From: Epiperipatus broadwayi
Lineage: Eukaryota; Onychophora; Udeonychophora; Euonychophora; Peripatidae
DNA length: 64,000 nucleotides
Assembly (NCBI GenBank): GCA_028023455.1
Contig: JAQFVV010000183.1
Location: 498,001-562,000 of the forward strand
Reading direction: 5' to 3'
The notes below the pieces were generated by a model, which was given only the letters and a program-made list of their open reading frames with translations, was not told the DNA's origin and did not search any database. Position 1 is the stretch's first letter. Every line of letters starts with the position of its first letter. The position numbers and the translations under genes are program-made. Shown here piece by piece: positions 34,516 through 46,880 of the stretch.

Positions 34516-35306
34516 ACATATATTTCATCATATTGAATGAGATAGAAAAAATACTTTCCTGTTATTATCAATAATAGATTGACATGGTGATGAAGGTTGC
34601 AAAGAAATATTTATTGAAATAAAACCAACAAGAATACAGCACAAGTATTTTAACAACTGTGAAATAAAAAGACTGCAAACACAAACAAGAAGAGGTTAAA
34701 TGAGATAGTTATTTAAGAAAAAAAAAAGAATTGAATTAAGATAAAAATTAATAAATTTAATAAAAAGCTAATTTGAGAAAATTAACAGAGCACAGTGAAA
34801 AGATTGTAAAAAGTTTTGAAGTCATATTAAAAAGAGAAATACAAAATTTGTATAGTGTTAAGTGTGGAGGGAATATAGAAGGAAATAATCTAAAGAATGC
34901 TCAATTAAATTTGTAATAAAAACTATCTGATCAGAGATGGTAAATAAATGTGATTCATTAGAAATTTTAATTTATAAAAAATGGTATGAAGTGGTAGATT
35001 CTGAATTGAATAGGGAAATAAATAGATTTAGAAAATAAAATGTAAACAGATATGAAAGTATGGCTATAGAAAGTAATAACAGATATGGAAAGAAATTCAG
35101 GAATAAAAGAGAAAGCTTTAATAAAATTAGAGATTATAATAAAATTGTCGGTGAATTGGGAGCTATAAAAATCAGATTATTATGCAAAGAGAAATGAGTC
35201 TACGCTGTTAACATAGTATAAGCAAATAGCCATAACTTTTATAGTTTACAAAATACTTATAAATATATTTATGCATAAAGGTAGAACTTTGAAGGAAGAG
35301 CATAAT
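34516..35306. other. AT-rich DNA with a LINE-like degenerate frame
   Basis: Around 34950-35200 a broken frame reads KWYEVVDSELNREINRFRK, NVNRYESMAI and YNKIVGELGAIKIRLLC. It looks like decayed coding sequence (charged, non-repetitive) but I cannot assign it to a family. Confidence 0.3.
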
Positions 35307-35441
35307 ATCTTAAGTGATATTTTTTTTCTCATGTGTCATAGCATCAGCCGGGAAGCAAACACGCTATCCTGGGACAACTGCTTGTAAAGCAGCTGTCGCT
35401 GACCTCTCGACCACCAATGCTTGACATCCTAAGTGATATTT
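35307..35441 (-). mobile_element. tRNA-derived SINE with 16-bp TSD (one mismatch)
   Basis: ATCTTAAGTGATATTT (35307-35322) and ATCCTAAGTGATATTT (35426-35441) flank the body. On the minus strand the body shows GGTCGAGAGGTCAGCGACAG (A-box region), GCTGCTTTACAAGCAG with an anticodon-stem-like hairpin, a diverged B-box, then CTGATGCTATGACACATGAG and an A tail. It is close to the copy at 41.3 kb, differing from the 51.7/56.8 kb subfamily in the anticodon-arm region. Confidence 0.8.
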
Positions 35442-36764
35442 AGAATCAATTTTCTTCGATAAGATAAAAAATGATTTATTAATTGTAGCTATGGATTAAA
35501 TTATTATTAGATTTGAAAAAAAAGGATTAGAGTAAATGGGAATAGATTGAAATAGGAAAATAGACTTGTAAAATGAATAAAAATCTTAACAACGATATTT
35601 TTTGTAAATAACCAGTTAGGGAATACAGAAAATTAAATATGAAATTAGGTTAAAACAATAATATCTATAGCTACATTTATTTTTTATTTTTCTTCTTAAA
35701 AAATGGACGTTAATGTAAAAAGATTGTAAGTAGAGAATAGCGATTTTTATTATTGGAATCAATAATATATAATAAAGCAACTCCATTTTTGTGGATAACA
35801 TTTTTTGTTAATAGTGTCAAAATATGAAGATGTTTTAAATAAGTGATTATAGATAGAAAAAAATATTAATATTAAACTTAGTGCAGAAAAATTTAAAGAA
35901 GTGATCGACTTGAAGAATAAAAAATGCAAGAAATGGAAATAAAAAAGTGGAGTACAGGTGTTTAGATACTTTATTAATTAGTAAAATAAATTATGCAGAT
36001 AACTGAGAGCTATTAGTTAAGATAAAAAAATGGAATTATTATAAATCTGTAATATTTTTCATATAAACTGTATAAAAAAGGTAGTATAATTTTGAATGGA
36101 GTGATCTCATATCATTTTGAAATAATCGATTTTTTATTTTTAATAGATATATTTTGTTTTTTAGATTTAATTCAAAAAGAAGTCGTTAAATGTTAGTGGA
36201 TTGTGAACATCAAATATTTAAAGATTATAATTTATGAATATACAGAGATAGTGTTTAATTAGATTATGTAAGGTGAACAACAAACACATTGAGTGCTTTT
36301 TATATTTTATAAAGAATGTGATGGTTGTAAAAAAGATATATTACAACCACATATTTATGTTGATAGATAAGTTAGTTAATAACACATAGAATTATGAAAA
36401 ATTATTACAGATAAAAAATAGATTAGAATTTTATACTAAAGCAAAATATATAAACCACAATAGAATGCATGATACTTCCAGAGAGACTCTGTAATTATTT
36501 ATTGTAAGAACTGGGTATTTGATTACCAAAAAAAAAAAAAAGCAAAAATGAAATAATATAGAAAAAAATATTTTTTTAAATAACACTTTTATAATTATAA
36601 ATTTATTTAAACACACATTGATTATGTAAGTAATATTTACTAAGGCTGTAATCTCAGGAATATGCACATGAAAATGGGAAGGTAGGGACCTCTACAGGTC
36701 TTAACCACAAGCTTTTGCCTTGGAAGAAAAGAGGGAAACCCAAAGGGGAATAGCTGACTAAAAA
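35442..36764. other. AT-rich DNA, no gene recognised
   Basis: No motif found. A short segment at 36683-36717 (GGTAGGGACCTCTACAGGTC) is shared, inverted, with 57.55-57.6 kb. Confidence 0.45.
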
Positions 36765-37026
36765 ATACAAAATAACAAAGTAATCAATAAAGTAATCTGC
36801 CTCATGGTTAATTTGCCATTCTTAAAAAATATCAGAGGTCTAAGAATCTGTGCTATAAAATAATTGGAAATTGCAAGAGGATGAAATAAATGATAAAAAT
36901 GAAAAATATTTAAATGACAATATTTCTGCAATTTCCAATTGTTTATAAGTCTAGATTCTTAAGATCTCATATTTTCCATGAATGGTAAATTAACAAAGAA
37001 GCAGATTATTTTGTTATTTTATACTT
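36765..37026. repeat. Foldback repeat, arms about 110 bp
   Basis: The left arm (ATACAAAATAACAAAGTAAT...GTAATCTGCCTCATGGTTAA) pairs with the right arm (GAATGGTAAATTAACAAAGA...GCAGATTATTTTGTTATTTT), including the inner TTGGAAATTGCA/TGCAATTTCCAA words. It is unrelated to the main palindromic family. No clear TSD was found. Confidence 0.7.
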
Positions 37027-37799
37027 ATGAATCAACTATTTACATAAAAGCTTTATAAAAATTGCAAGCATGTTGAGGTGCTGAGAGGAGAAGCTATATA
37101 AAGTACTCTTATAAATCAATCAGTAAATAAATATTTAAAACTAAAAAAAAATCTGACAAAAAATTATAATTTAATAAAGAGATGTGAAAATAAAAAATAA
37201 ACCCTCTAACAAGTGAATTCTAAATGTAAATATTATGTGATCATCTACTATATAAGAATATTTATATATTGACTTTTTAATTAATTATATAACCTTTTTT
37301 CACACATTTATCATTTTTTTACAAAGTATTTATAAAATATTAATTATTTTAGAAATATAATTTATATTTCAATAAAAATATTTACTTTTAATTAAGTATG
37401 AGATAACTAAAAATATTAACAAACTGTTACTTGTCAAATGTAATATTTCCATTGGCTCTGTTGCTAAGGATATTTTTTTCAAAGTTAAAAATCCAAAAAT
37501 GTGGACATACTTCCAGAAACACAGACAAGATAAGTTACTACAAAAGCATTTAAAATAGAATTGGACATATATGTCATTTAAATGGATATAACACAAAAAA
37601 ATATTGAATATTTACTTTTAAGTTTACAGTGTATAAAAAAAGACCAAGATAAACTTTATGGAGAATGGAAGAAATATTAATGTAATAGTAAAATAGAAGT
37701 AAAATATTTGCTGATCTTTTATTTAACTTTTTTATGATGAAATAAGAAATAAAAGGATAAGATAATAAAATTAACAATAAAACATTTAATATATAGGGT

Positions 37800-37960
37800 A
37801 TATTAGCACATACTTTCAAATGACCCACCACTATCTCATATCACTGATACACTTGAACACATATATGTTGAAAAGATAAATAATCACCAATATATGTACT
37901 TCATGCTAAACCAGCACTCATCAGTTGGTCCAGATTATCATCTCTACAATATATGCAATA
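37800..37960 (-). repeat. Second SINE-like family (TTGGTCCAG type)
   Basis: Shares ACTGATACAC-TGA-CACA, AAGATAAATAATCACCAATATA and CAGCACTCATCAGTTGGTCC with copies at 46.7-46.9, 51.5-51.67 (inverted) and 57.66-57.88 kb. Better copies carry a B-box-like GGGTTCAAATCCCC, so the family is probably tRNA-derived. Confidence 0.6.
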
Positions 37961-38514
37961 AGTGCTCAATATATATTAAGATAGCCAAACTTCATATTTT
38001 AATGAATAGGCTTCAATCCACTTCACACTCCAACTCTTAAAAAAAAAAAAAAACTTTTATTAAATTATGAAGTAGAAAAGTAATGTGTCACTTTTAAAAA
38101 ATGGTTAAGAAGTATATCAGTTTAGTATAATATATAATAATTTTAGAAAAAATATTTTTTTTTGGCTAAGAGGATATCTGTTCACATTGCCTGTGGATAG
38201 AAATTTAAAACTCCACCTAAGGAAAGCCATTCCATCATATAAGTTCAACATTTTTGATTAATTGGTCTTTGTTGGTAGAAGAATAATTCTATTTTATAAT
38301 ACTAAATTAAAAGTAAACAAATATTTAATAGTTAAAATCTGTCAATTTTATTATTCCTTTAATCACTATCTGTATTTTACATCATTGCTTGCATTGAATT
38401 TTGCAATCTAAGTTCAGTTGACAGTCTTTGATTTATTTCAAACATTCAACCAAATAAATCTATACCTACTTATTGCTAAAACCCAATAATACAACATTAG
38501 ACAAAATTCTATAT
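37961..38514. other. AT-rich DNA, no gene recognised
   Basis: No supported feature. Confidence 0.5.
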
Positions 38515-38822
38515 ACATATTGCCACTCAGTGCAAGCCAGAGTAATCAATGGATGCCAGAAAGCTCGTGCATAAAATCCCCATCTACTGCCTAAGATCTA
38601 GGTGCAGTGCTCTCAGATCCAAGGCTTTTCACTGACAAAGGTCACAAGCCAGAAACTTGTCTGGGGATATTGGATGAATAGGCACTAGATGGGGATTTTA
38701 TGATAAGCCTTCTGGCATCCATTGATTACTCTGGCCTGCACTGAGTGGCAATATGTATAGAGAGTTCTGCCTGTTTTAATAACAGTTAAGAGAAAGCATA
38801 AGAAATGGTCCATGTGATGTTT
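38515..38822. repeat. Palindromic SINE-like family, copy without clear TSD
   Basis: The left arm ATTGCCACTCAGTGCAAGCC...ATCAATGGATGCCAG pairs with the right arm CTGGCATCCATTGATTACTC...GCACTGAGTGGCAAT. The core blocks CTCAGATCCAAGGCTTTTCA and GTCTGGGGATATTGGATGAA are present. Its right end continues into TTTTAATAACAGTTAAGAGA...CATGTGATGTTTA, the reverse complement of the family leader, so this copy shows the leader at the opposite end from the others. Confidence 0.75.
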
Positions 38823-39454
38823 ATTGCCTTAATATAAGATCAGATAATAAAACAATTGGTTTAAATATTATTTAATCAATAGCAAGTTTATATTAATTTT
38901 ATTAGTCAGTTTTATGATAACTTTCCAATACTTCAAGGAATTGCATAAAATATGGTTTTAGCCAATTAGTTTTTTTTTTTTTTTTTTATAAAAGAGAGAC
39001 TTTATTGAGTATAAAATGTTTTACCAAGATAAATATTGATTTACATAGTGTAATATGGAGATTTGAAATGACACATTGAATTTTTTTGCCCATAGCATAT
39101 CCAAAAATTGATTAACTGGTGAAAACTCAAAGCATTAATCCACAAGAAAATTAACCATTAAAGACAAATTACTGTTACAATTAGGAATTATTTGTAAAGT
39201 CTAAAGTTTAAATATGAGTAACATTTTAGGAGTATGATATTGAGAAATCCAATTTGCGATGGATAAGTTGAGAATAGGAAAACATTTGGAGATAACAACA
39301 TTGGAAATAATAAATTTAAATAGGGTGAATTACTTGCAATTAAATTCAGTAGGCCAAACTGCAGCTTACTTTGCAATAATACTTGGATAAAATCGTTTAT
39401 AACAATAACGCTAAAAAACTGTTATGAATAGCGTTTTTTCCTTTCTTGTGAATG
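38823..39454. other. AT-rich DNA, no gene recognised
   Basis: Contains an 18-19 base T-run near 38970. No gene motif. Confidence 0.5.
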
Positions 39455-39570
39455 ACAAAATCAACATTGGTAATGACCCCCAAAGCACTCTCATCCAAGC
39501 CCTCCCCCTCAAAAGAACCAGGATTTAGGCCTCTGGGGCCCCCTCTCAATAACCAGACTCTCTCATTCAA
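39455..39570. other. Isolated G/C-richer patch
   Basis: ACCCCCAAAGCACTC...GCCCTCCCCCTC...GGCCTCTGGGGCCCCCTC stands out against the surroundings. On the minus strand an open run reads RVWLLRGGPRGLNPGSFEGE and onward to about 39405, but I recognise no family. Confidence 0.5.
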
Positions 39571-40529
39571 TCAGAAAAGTTGAATGTAATGAAATGCATA
39601 AAACATCCAAATTTTTGTGGCATCTGCCTATGATACCAAATTGTTTAATAATTATGAAGAATTAAATTTAATGCAAAGTTATATTAATTAATTTCACAGA
39701 ATGGTGTAATGATAATTATACATTATGATGCTTTCTACAAGGCTCAAAATTACAAGGTAACTATTATAGTTATAATTTTTAAATACATTTAAATGGTAAT
39801 AAATAAGATTTATATTTGATTTTTGAATCAATTTTTTCTAAATCTTATAAAATTGTGGACCAGATCATTAGATATGGAAAGCTGTTATTTTATTAAGACA
39901 AAATTATTTTTACTTGATGTATTGATTATATCAAAATTACAATATGCCTTTAAAATATGAAATAGGAGTAATAAACATCATCTATATCAGTTGCAAAGAC
40001 TTTTATAATAAATACCTAAAATTGATTGCTTTGAGAATAATATTGATTGTCTTAGTTAGAAACTTTAAAATTTTAAAAATCTTAAGCTTTTGTTTGACAT
40101 AATCAATGATAAGATAATATTAACAGATTCTATATCAGTAGCAGCTTGAGAAAAACAATTGTTTATGAGAGAATTAGATTAGCATTTGACATACTTCATG
40201 AAGCAAAATGCACAGAACCAACACTTATAAGAGTCCTTCCATAAATGTTAATTTAAAATGTATATAAAAAAATTTTTTGTCAAACATATCATTAAAAATA
40301 TTTGTTGTTGCTATGGCAGTATAAATTTCTGTAAACATTATTTGAATTGATAGTAGCTGTTTGTAAGGTAATAAATAAATAAATAAATAAATAAAATTAC
40401 TATATTTTAAATATATGATTCCATAGCATTGCAAATAGCTTCACTAGAATGTTATAAATAAATATATTAAATAATCTTCACATCATTACTCACACATTTT
40501 TTAAAAATCATATGAATAAAGTAACAATA
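39571..40529. other. AT-rich DNA, no gene recognised
   Basis: Contains an (AAAT)n run near 40370-40394. No coding motif. Confidence 0.5.
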
Positions 40530-40630
40530 AAAGATAATGACCTCCAAGATCTATTTCATGCTATATCAGCACTCAAGTTTATATCTGGGCTAAAGATAAT
40601 CTCTAGCTTAATAAATGATTAAGAATAATC
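40530..40630 (-). repeat. Fragment of the TTGGTCCAG-type SINE-like family
   Basis: AATGACCTCCAAGATCTATTTCATG...CAGCACTCAAG resembles AATGATCTCCAAAATACATATTTTG...CAGCACTCATC at 46.8 kb. Too decayed to set ends. Confidence 0.35.
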
Positions 40631-41290
40631 ATTACTGTATTTATCTACAATATATGGTGTGAAAGTTGTGAGTGGAGTAAGGTTGACACTTGTAAATCAA
40701 AATATAACCATGTTATAAATAGGTTTATAAAACGATTGTGTGTTCTTTTCAAAATACGTTTCTGAAATAAAAATTACACAACAGATTTACCTTTTTTTTT
40801 TTTAGATATAAAATCATTTGTTAAAATTTAGTCCTAAATACCATCAAATGAATCTGAGAAAAAGTATTCCAAAATTTGAAAATAAAAAGACAGTTTCGAA
40901 AATGAGCCATTGCTTTTTATCCTTTGCACACGCACACACACATATATATATACTATAATGAAAATTGTGTGGACTATGCAAAAAACTAATACATGGTATG
41001 ATCCAAAAAAAGATTTTATTTTCATATATATACACATTATAATGATATTCTAACAGAAAATAAAATATCAATTTATTTAATTTAAGAAATAATTTCATTA
41101 TATTTGCAGTTATGGTAGAGGTTCAATCTATTATATATATATATATACTAGTTATGACTTTACTCACTTTGTTAGAATTTTAAAAGAGCTTGAAAGTCCG
41201 AGTTCAAGTCCCTTATAATTATATTACATTTAATATAAACAATATACATATATTTAAATATCACTTTATTAGAATGAAATAATATAATGC

Positions 41291-41418
41291 AATATGCAGC
41301 TGTTGTCAAGCATTGGTGGTAGAGAGGTCAGCGACAGCTGCTTTACAAGCAACTGTTCTGGGTTAGCGGGTTCACTTCCTGGCTGATGCTATGACACATG
41401 AGAAAAAAATATGCAGCT
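41291..41418 (+). mobile_element. tRNA-derived SINE with 11-bp TSD
   Basis: AATATGCAGCT at 41291-41301 and 41408-41418 flanks a body of about 106 bp: GTAGAGAGGTCAGCGACAG, GCTGCTTTACAAGCAACTG, a B-box-like GCGGGTTCACTTCC, TGATGCTATGACACATGAG and A7. Same subfamily as the minus-strand copy at 35.3 kb. Confidence 0.85.
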
Positions 41419-42379
41419 ATTTCCATTGCTTTTAAACTTACATATTATTCAAATAAAATAATAATAAATGAGTTGTTGATAGCAATATCACAAATAAAAA
41501 ATTACAATCAGTTATACTACTGAATAATCAACTTTTAGTATTTTATTTTAAATATATTTCTTATGTGATAAACTAATTAGTATTATTAAGTATTAAGTGT
41601 GTGTATATATATATCCAAGACATGTTAAAACACAAAAATTTGTAACAAAGTTGACTAATTACAAATAATAATCATTTGTATATAATAATTAGTTTCGTGG
41701 AATTTATTCCTGGCATGATATTTAGAAGTTATACTTAAATGTGCATTTTTTTTCAAGAGTTTTATTACTATTAAATTTTATTCTATTTTAAGAGAATCAT
41801 GCATTTCTAATTTGAATAATTGCATATAATATTCATTTATATATGTTAATTAAGTTTTAAAAGATACAGTTCCTAGCATTCAATTTGTAATCCATGTGTA
41901 TTTATGTTTTTCAATATATATATATATTTATCTATCTCTTTCTTGAGCAGAATCATGGATTTTTAATTTAACTAATAAATATTATCATGTTGACATATGA
42001 GGAGGAGAGGTAAGACTAGTTCAAACCCCAGGGCTATTTGATGATATCCCTGTTCTTAGATAAAATACTATTAATTTATGAAATAGTTGGCTTCCTTCAT
42101 GCATTGACATAAATGCCTAACTATTCATTTCCATGTTTGGGTGTGGTTTGATTAATATATATATATAATTAATAAATCTATTATTATTGGCAGTGTCAGT
42201 AATTGTAATGCATGTGTTCAAGTAAAAAAGTGATTGGTTCTCTCCTAGTTGCTTAAAGTGCCATCTCTGAATCAATGCATGTATTATATAGTACCATAAT
42301 TTAGTTATTCACTACAAAAATTGTAAGACATTAGCATGTATTTTATATATAAAGAGTAATAAAAATATATTTTAAGAAT
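41419..42379. other. AT-rich DNA, no gene recognised
   Basis: Several short TA microsatellites (about 41.6, 41.92 and 42.16 kb), otherwise nothing supported. Confidence 0.5.
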
Positions 42380-43230
42380 TTTTTAAAATATTGCATTGGT
42401 TAATATTTAATATTGTTTAAGTATATAATCTATAAAGCACTTAAAAAATATTGTTAATTTAGTATTCATACTGCTATTATTTTTAAATGTAAATAATTTA
42501 TTATATTTGATAAATTTTAATATCGTTTCAAGTAATTTATAAAGCACTGTAAAAAATGTTTGCTTTTTTAAAAATTATTGTAAGTTGATATTTTTTCAAA
42601 TATAAATAATATGAGGTTACCATTTGCATTTATTTTATTTATTAATTTATTGTTTAAATTAAACTAAGTTCCATAAAGCAAAAATATATAGCCTTTATAT
42701 ATATATAGGGTAGATAATAGATAAATAGGTGATAGAGAAAAATATTTTTTCAATACTGTACAAATGTTTCCATTTCAATTTATTGTAAATTGATATTTTT
42801 TAGAAGATAAATAATGGAAGCCTCCCTATCTAATATATATTTGTTACTTCTTATATTTAGCCTATTTTTTATGATCATATCTATATTAGTATGTTAATTA
42901 ATTCATGTATGTTAATATCTTTAAAATCAGGCGAATACCCACACCATTTTAAAATTTTCTTCTCATTTATTAATGAAATATATTTAAAACTTATTTTATC
43001 ATGTGAGAATATACTTAAAAGGAAATAATAAAAGTTTATATAATTTAGTAGCATTTCTTTTACACTATCCACAGCACTTTGAAATTTTCCTTTTCAAATG
43101 TTAAATGTATTAAAGTAGATATCCTAAAAGTTTATCAAATTCAGTGGTATTTCTCTTGCTGTACTCATAGCATATTAATTGTATTTTATCTATGTTAAAT
43201 ATATATTTAAACTAAATTCTTAAACATTTA
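42380..43230. repeat. Degenerate AT-rich tandem repeats
   Basis: AxxTATAAAGCACTxxAAAAA recurs near 42430 and 42540 with similar following words. Near 43030-43226 a unit of about 110 bp (AAAAGTTTAT-AATT-AGTxGxATTTCT...TTAAATxTATT) occurs twice. Divergence is high. Confidence 0.4.
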
Positions 43231-43760
43231 TCAAATGTGTTATTGTAACTAATCTAATTTGTCATTAAATACATATTACAAGTGCAATTTAATTAATTTA
43301 AAATATATTTATTTACTTTGTTTTACCAAAAAGTATTATTTTTATTTAAAAAATTTGCTAATTCTATAGGCTTTTAATCAGTGCTGCCCTCTTTCTGTTT
43401 TTTATGTCATCAAAAAAAAAACAGATGTAATATAGATTTGTCTTACATTTTTATATTGCAAATTACAATTTTTTAAAAATTAAAGCTAAAATTTGTATGG
43501 TTGTAACTTTTTATACAACAGAAGAAAGAAAATCATCGAAGAAACTTCAGGATTGGTGAAATATTTGTCGAGTTATAAATAACAAACAAACAAACTTTAA
43601 AATGTATATAGTAATATAGATAGATACCAATTAATATAGTACTTTTAATTGTATATAAACATTAGAATAATAAACTTTCCAAGCATTGTTTATATGCCAT
43701 AGTTCAGATCTGATTAAAAAAGAAGGTGCATTCAATATAAACAGAGGATGGAAATAAATG

Positions 43761-44337
43761 TTTATCCATATGAGTAGGCACTAAATAGGGATTTTATGCC
43801 TTCTGGCATCTATTGATTACTCTGGTTGGCATAGGGTGGCACTACTGTTTGGAGAGTTTAGCCTTGTTTAATAACAATTATTTGCTAGTATAAGAGATGG
43901 TGATCATGTGATGTTTAGAGGTTTAACACCAATCCTGCCTAATAGAATAGTGGTGGCTATGGTAGTTAAAGAGCCAAAGACACCAAAATGTATGAGTGCT
44001 GAACTGAGTTCAGACCCATATGACTATATAAACTATTGAGCTTAGATTGAAAATATTATTGTGTTTTCAATTTCATTCTCATAGTTTTGTAGTTAAATAA
44101 AGATAATACATAAGTGTTTGCTGGATGATTGCATTAGATCCTAAGATCTAGATGCAGTGCTCTCAGATCCAAGACCCCTCACTGATGAAGGCCACAAGCC
44201 AGAAACTAGTCTGGGGATATTGGATGAGTAGGCATTAGATAGGGATTTTATGCACAAGCCTTCTGGCATCCATTGATTACTCTGGCTTGCACTGAGTGGC
44301 ACTAGGGTATTGAGAGTTTTGCCTGTTTTATCCATAT
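43761..44337 (+). mobile_element. 5'-truncated palindromic composite with 11-bp TSD
   Basis: TTTATCCATAT at 43761-43771 and 44327-44337 flanks one partial unit plus one complete unit in the same orientation. The insert starts abruptly inside the family at GAGTAGGCACTAAATAGGGA, passes GGAGAGTTTAGCC, the reverse-complement leader (GGTGATCATGTGATGTTTAG), ACACCAATCCTGCCTAATAG, then a full unit ending TGAGAGTTTTGCCTG. Internal truncation at one end with a long TSD is the classical signature of target-primed reverse transcription. Confidence 0.85.
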
Positions 44338-44654
44338 TGTATTATCCATTTTTAGAAAGATTATCCAAACCATCATTTTTAAAGTTGTTAACAACTTTAT
44401 AAAAAATACACTATCACAAATCAGAAAACCATTTTTATATATTTTATTAGCTAATTTCAAATGTTTTCACCAAAAATTATGTCTGAATATTTTTTAAAAT
44501 AACTTTTCTATCTCAAAAAATGCATTAAAAGATAACAAATCTTTTATTGCTCATGAGTTCATAAGAAGTTCAAGCAACAAAAGTGATGAGATAGAGAATT
44601 AATTCACTTGAACACCAGAGTCCACCACCCTTCCACTGCATTAAAATTACAATA
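44338..44654. other. AT-rich DNA, no gene recognised
   Basis: No supported feature. Confidence 0.5.
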
Positions 44655-46035
44655 AGTATTAATTAGGAAATATAGATTCAGTTAAAGTTAAAAATGTGAT
44701 GGAACTAAGGCAAGGATGACCTATGTCATCTATTCTGTTTTTGTTGTATTTGAAAGAAATGGTGACAGAAATAGAGACTAGAAGAGAGGTAGAGATGCCA
44801 TTAATAGGTGGCAAGAGAGTATACACATTATCATGTCTTTTATTTGTGAATGATGTCTTCTTGTCCACAGAAAAATGGGAAAATATGGAAGTTATGCTGA
44901 GGATATGTGCAAGGGTGGGATAAGACATGGGGATTAAATTTAGTGAGAAAAAATCAAAAGTAATGATGATTAATACTGGGAAAAGAAAAGATAAAGAATT
45001 GGTATTGGGGGACATAAAGTTAAATGTGGGGAATTGATATAAATATTTGGGAATCATCTTAAGTAATAAGATAAATTGTTTGAATAAATGGAAAAACAAT
45101 TGATAAATAAAGCAAAAAAAGAAAGGGATTGATAAAGAAATTAGAAGGGTTTTCATATAATAAGTATGATGTAGCTAGAATTGTATGTAAGGGACTGGCA
45201 GTAGCAGGGTTAACATATGGTAATGATGCATTATGTGTTAGTAAAAGGGGGAATAGATAACTTAGAAAAAGTACAAAGAGAATTAGGAAGATATGCATTA
45301 GATGCAGATATGTGGACAGCAAAGGAGGCAATTGAAGAAGAAATGGGATGGTCAAGTTTTTATATGAGAGATGGTAAAAGCAAAATAAAAATGTCAATAG
45401 ATTGCAATTTATAGATAATAAGAGAATAGCCAAAATATATTTAATTGGATTAGGAGTAAAGGACAAGCAACAAGATGGGTGAGAATGGTAGTATGGTATG
45501 CAGAAGATTTGGATAAATAATTTATGTCAGTATACTTATAGAAAAGGTAGGATGACTGTGTTAGGAGAATTGTTGAGTATTATAGTGGTAAGGAATGGGA
45601 TAGAAGAATAGATGCATTAATAAAGAATAGAGAGCTGGAGAGATGCAGAACTAGTATGGAAAGTAAAACGAGTTTAAATATATATAGAAGTAAATGAAAT
45701 ATTGGGTGCAAGTTAATTTATGATAATAGCAAGGAAAGTTGTTTACTGTTTAAGGCTCGAACAGAATATTTAGCAACAAAGAAATATACACATAAATGAA
45801 AAAATGTGGGTAATTTAGTCTGCAAGTTGTGTAATGCAGGCATAGAAAATATTAGGCATCTGTTAATTGAATGTAAATGCCTAAAAACCCAAAGGATACA
45901 AATAATGAAATTGTGGAAGAATCAATATAAACAAAGTGATTAGTGGCAAACAGGTTACTCTGGGCATGGTGGCTGAGATATTCCTGATTGTGTATAAGGA
46001 GAAGTCATAGGGTATCACATCACATCACATAAAGG
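44655..46035 (+). pseudogene. LINE RT and 3' region, copy 2 (non-RTE family)
   Basis: From 44680 the frame reads VKVKNVMELRQG, a stop, then PMSSILFLLYLKEMV (the GVRQGxPLSxxLF block). Next come YTLSCLLFVNDVFL, where FVND stands for the catalytic FADD motif, and FSEKKSKVMMINTGKRK, ELVLGDIKLNVGN and YKYLGIIL, the usual order after RT motif C. After frame changes, GLTYGNDALCVSKR, KVQRELGRYALDADMWTAKE and MGWSSFYMRDGKSKIKMSI follow, then the segment shared with copy 1 including CKLCNAGIENIRHLLIEC (stops present). The tail is TATCACATCACATCACAT near 46013-46030. Both catalytic aspartates of FADD are affected or shifted, so the copy is dead. Confidence 0.75.
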
Positions 46036-46689
46036 GAAAAAAGGCTTTAGTTCAGTAAGTGTTTGCTAAAATTTTGTTTTGCAACACTGTCGGAATTAGA
46101 TATCAGAAATTATAAAAGTTCATGATGTATAGAAATATTCCATAATTTATCCATCTTACATTTCAAACCTACAGCTGCAGACACTGGAGAAATATAAATG
46201 ACTTGCAAGATGTATTTCAGTAGAGCCAGTCTCATTCAATTTTCCCAAGGCATCACATTCTCATTCCATATATTCTTTACTATTATTTTAGGTTTATCTG
46301 ATGTATATAATAATAATTCATCTTACAATCATGTTATATTTAATAGCACTCATTGAAAATATAATCGTTCAATAAATACAACAATGGTTACTTCATCATT
46401 TTCGATCTGATGTATGATGATTTCTAATCACTTGTAATTTCATTAAAAGATTATAACAATCAGTGAGTGCATATTAAAAACGTATCTTGTAGAAGAATTG
46501 ATGTTGTATATATATACACATGCACTCACACCTTCATATGTATATATTGTGATGGTCAGATTTAGTAATGTGAGATCTAGATCAGGTACTTGTTATGTAT
46601 ACTTGTAAAGCTAATAATGAAAATGAGATATTAATCTTTATTTAAATACAGCAAAGCAACTTACAAATCAATTATTAATATAGTTTTAT
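46036..46689. other. AT-rich DNA, no gene recognised
   Basis: A weak match to the TTGGTCCAG-type family near 46190-46250, otherwise nothing. Confidence 0.45.
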
Positions 46690-46880
46690 AGTACATAATT
46701 AATTAGGAAGGATTTGAACCCAGACTTTCAAGACTCTTTCAATCATTCATTTCATAGTATACAACTGATACACATGACTACATATATATAAAAAAAATAA
46801 ATGATCTCCAAAATACATATTTTGTATTGAATCAGCACTCATCACTTGGTCCAGATAGTCATCTTCCATACATATGTATA
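46690..46880 (-). repeat. Second SINE-like family copy
   Basis: AGGATTTGAACCCAGACTTTC (a reverse-complement B-box, GGGTTCAAATCC), ACTGATACACATGACTACAT, AAATGATCTCCAAAATACAT and CACTCATCACTTGGTCCAGA, in the same order as at 57.66 kb. Confidence 0.65.
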
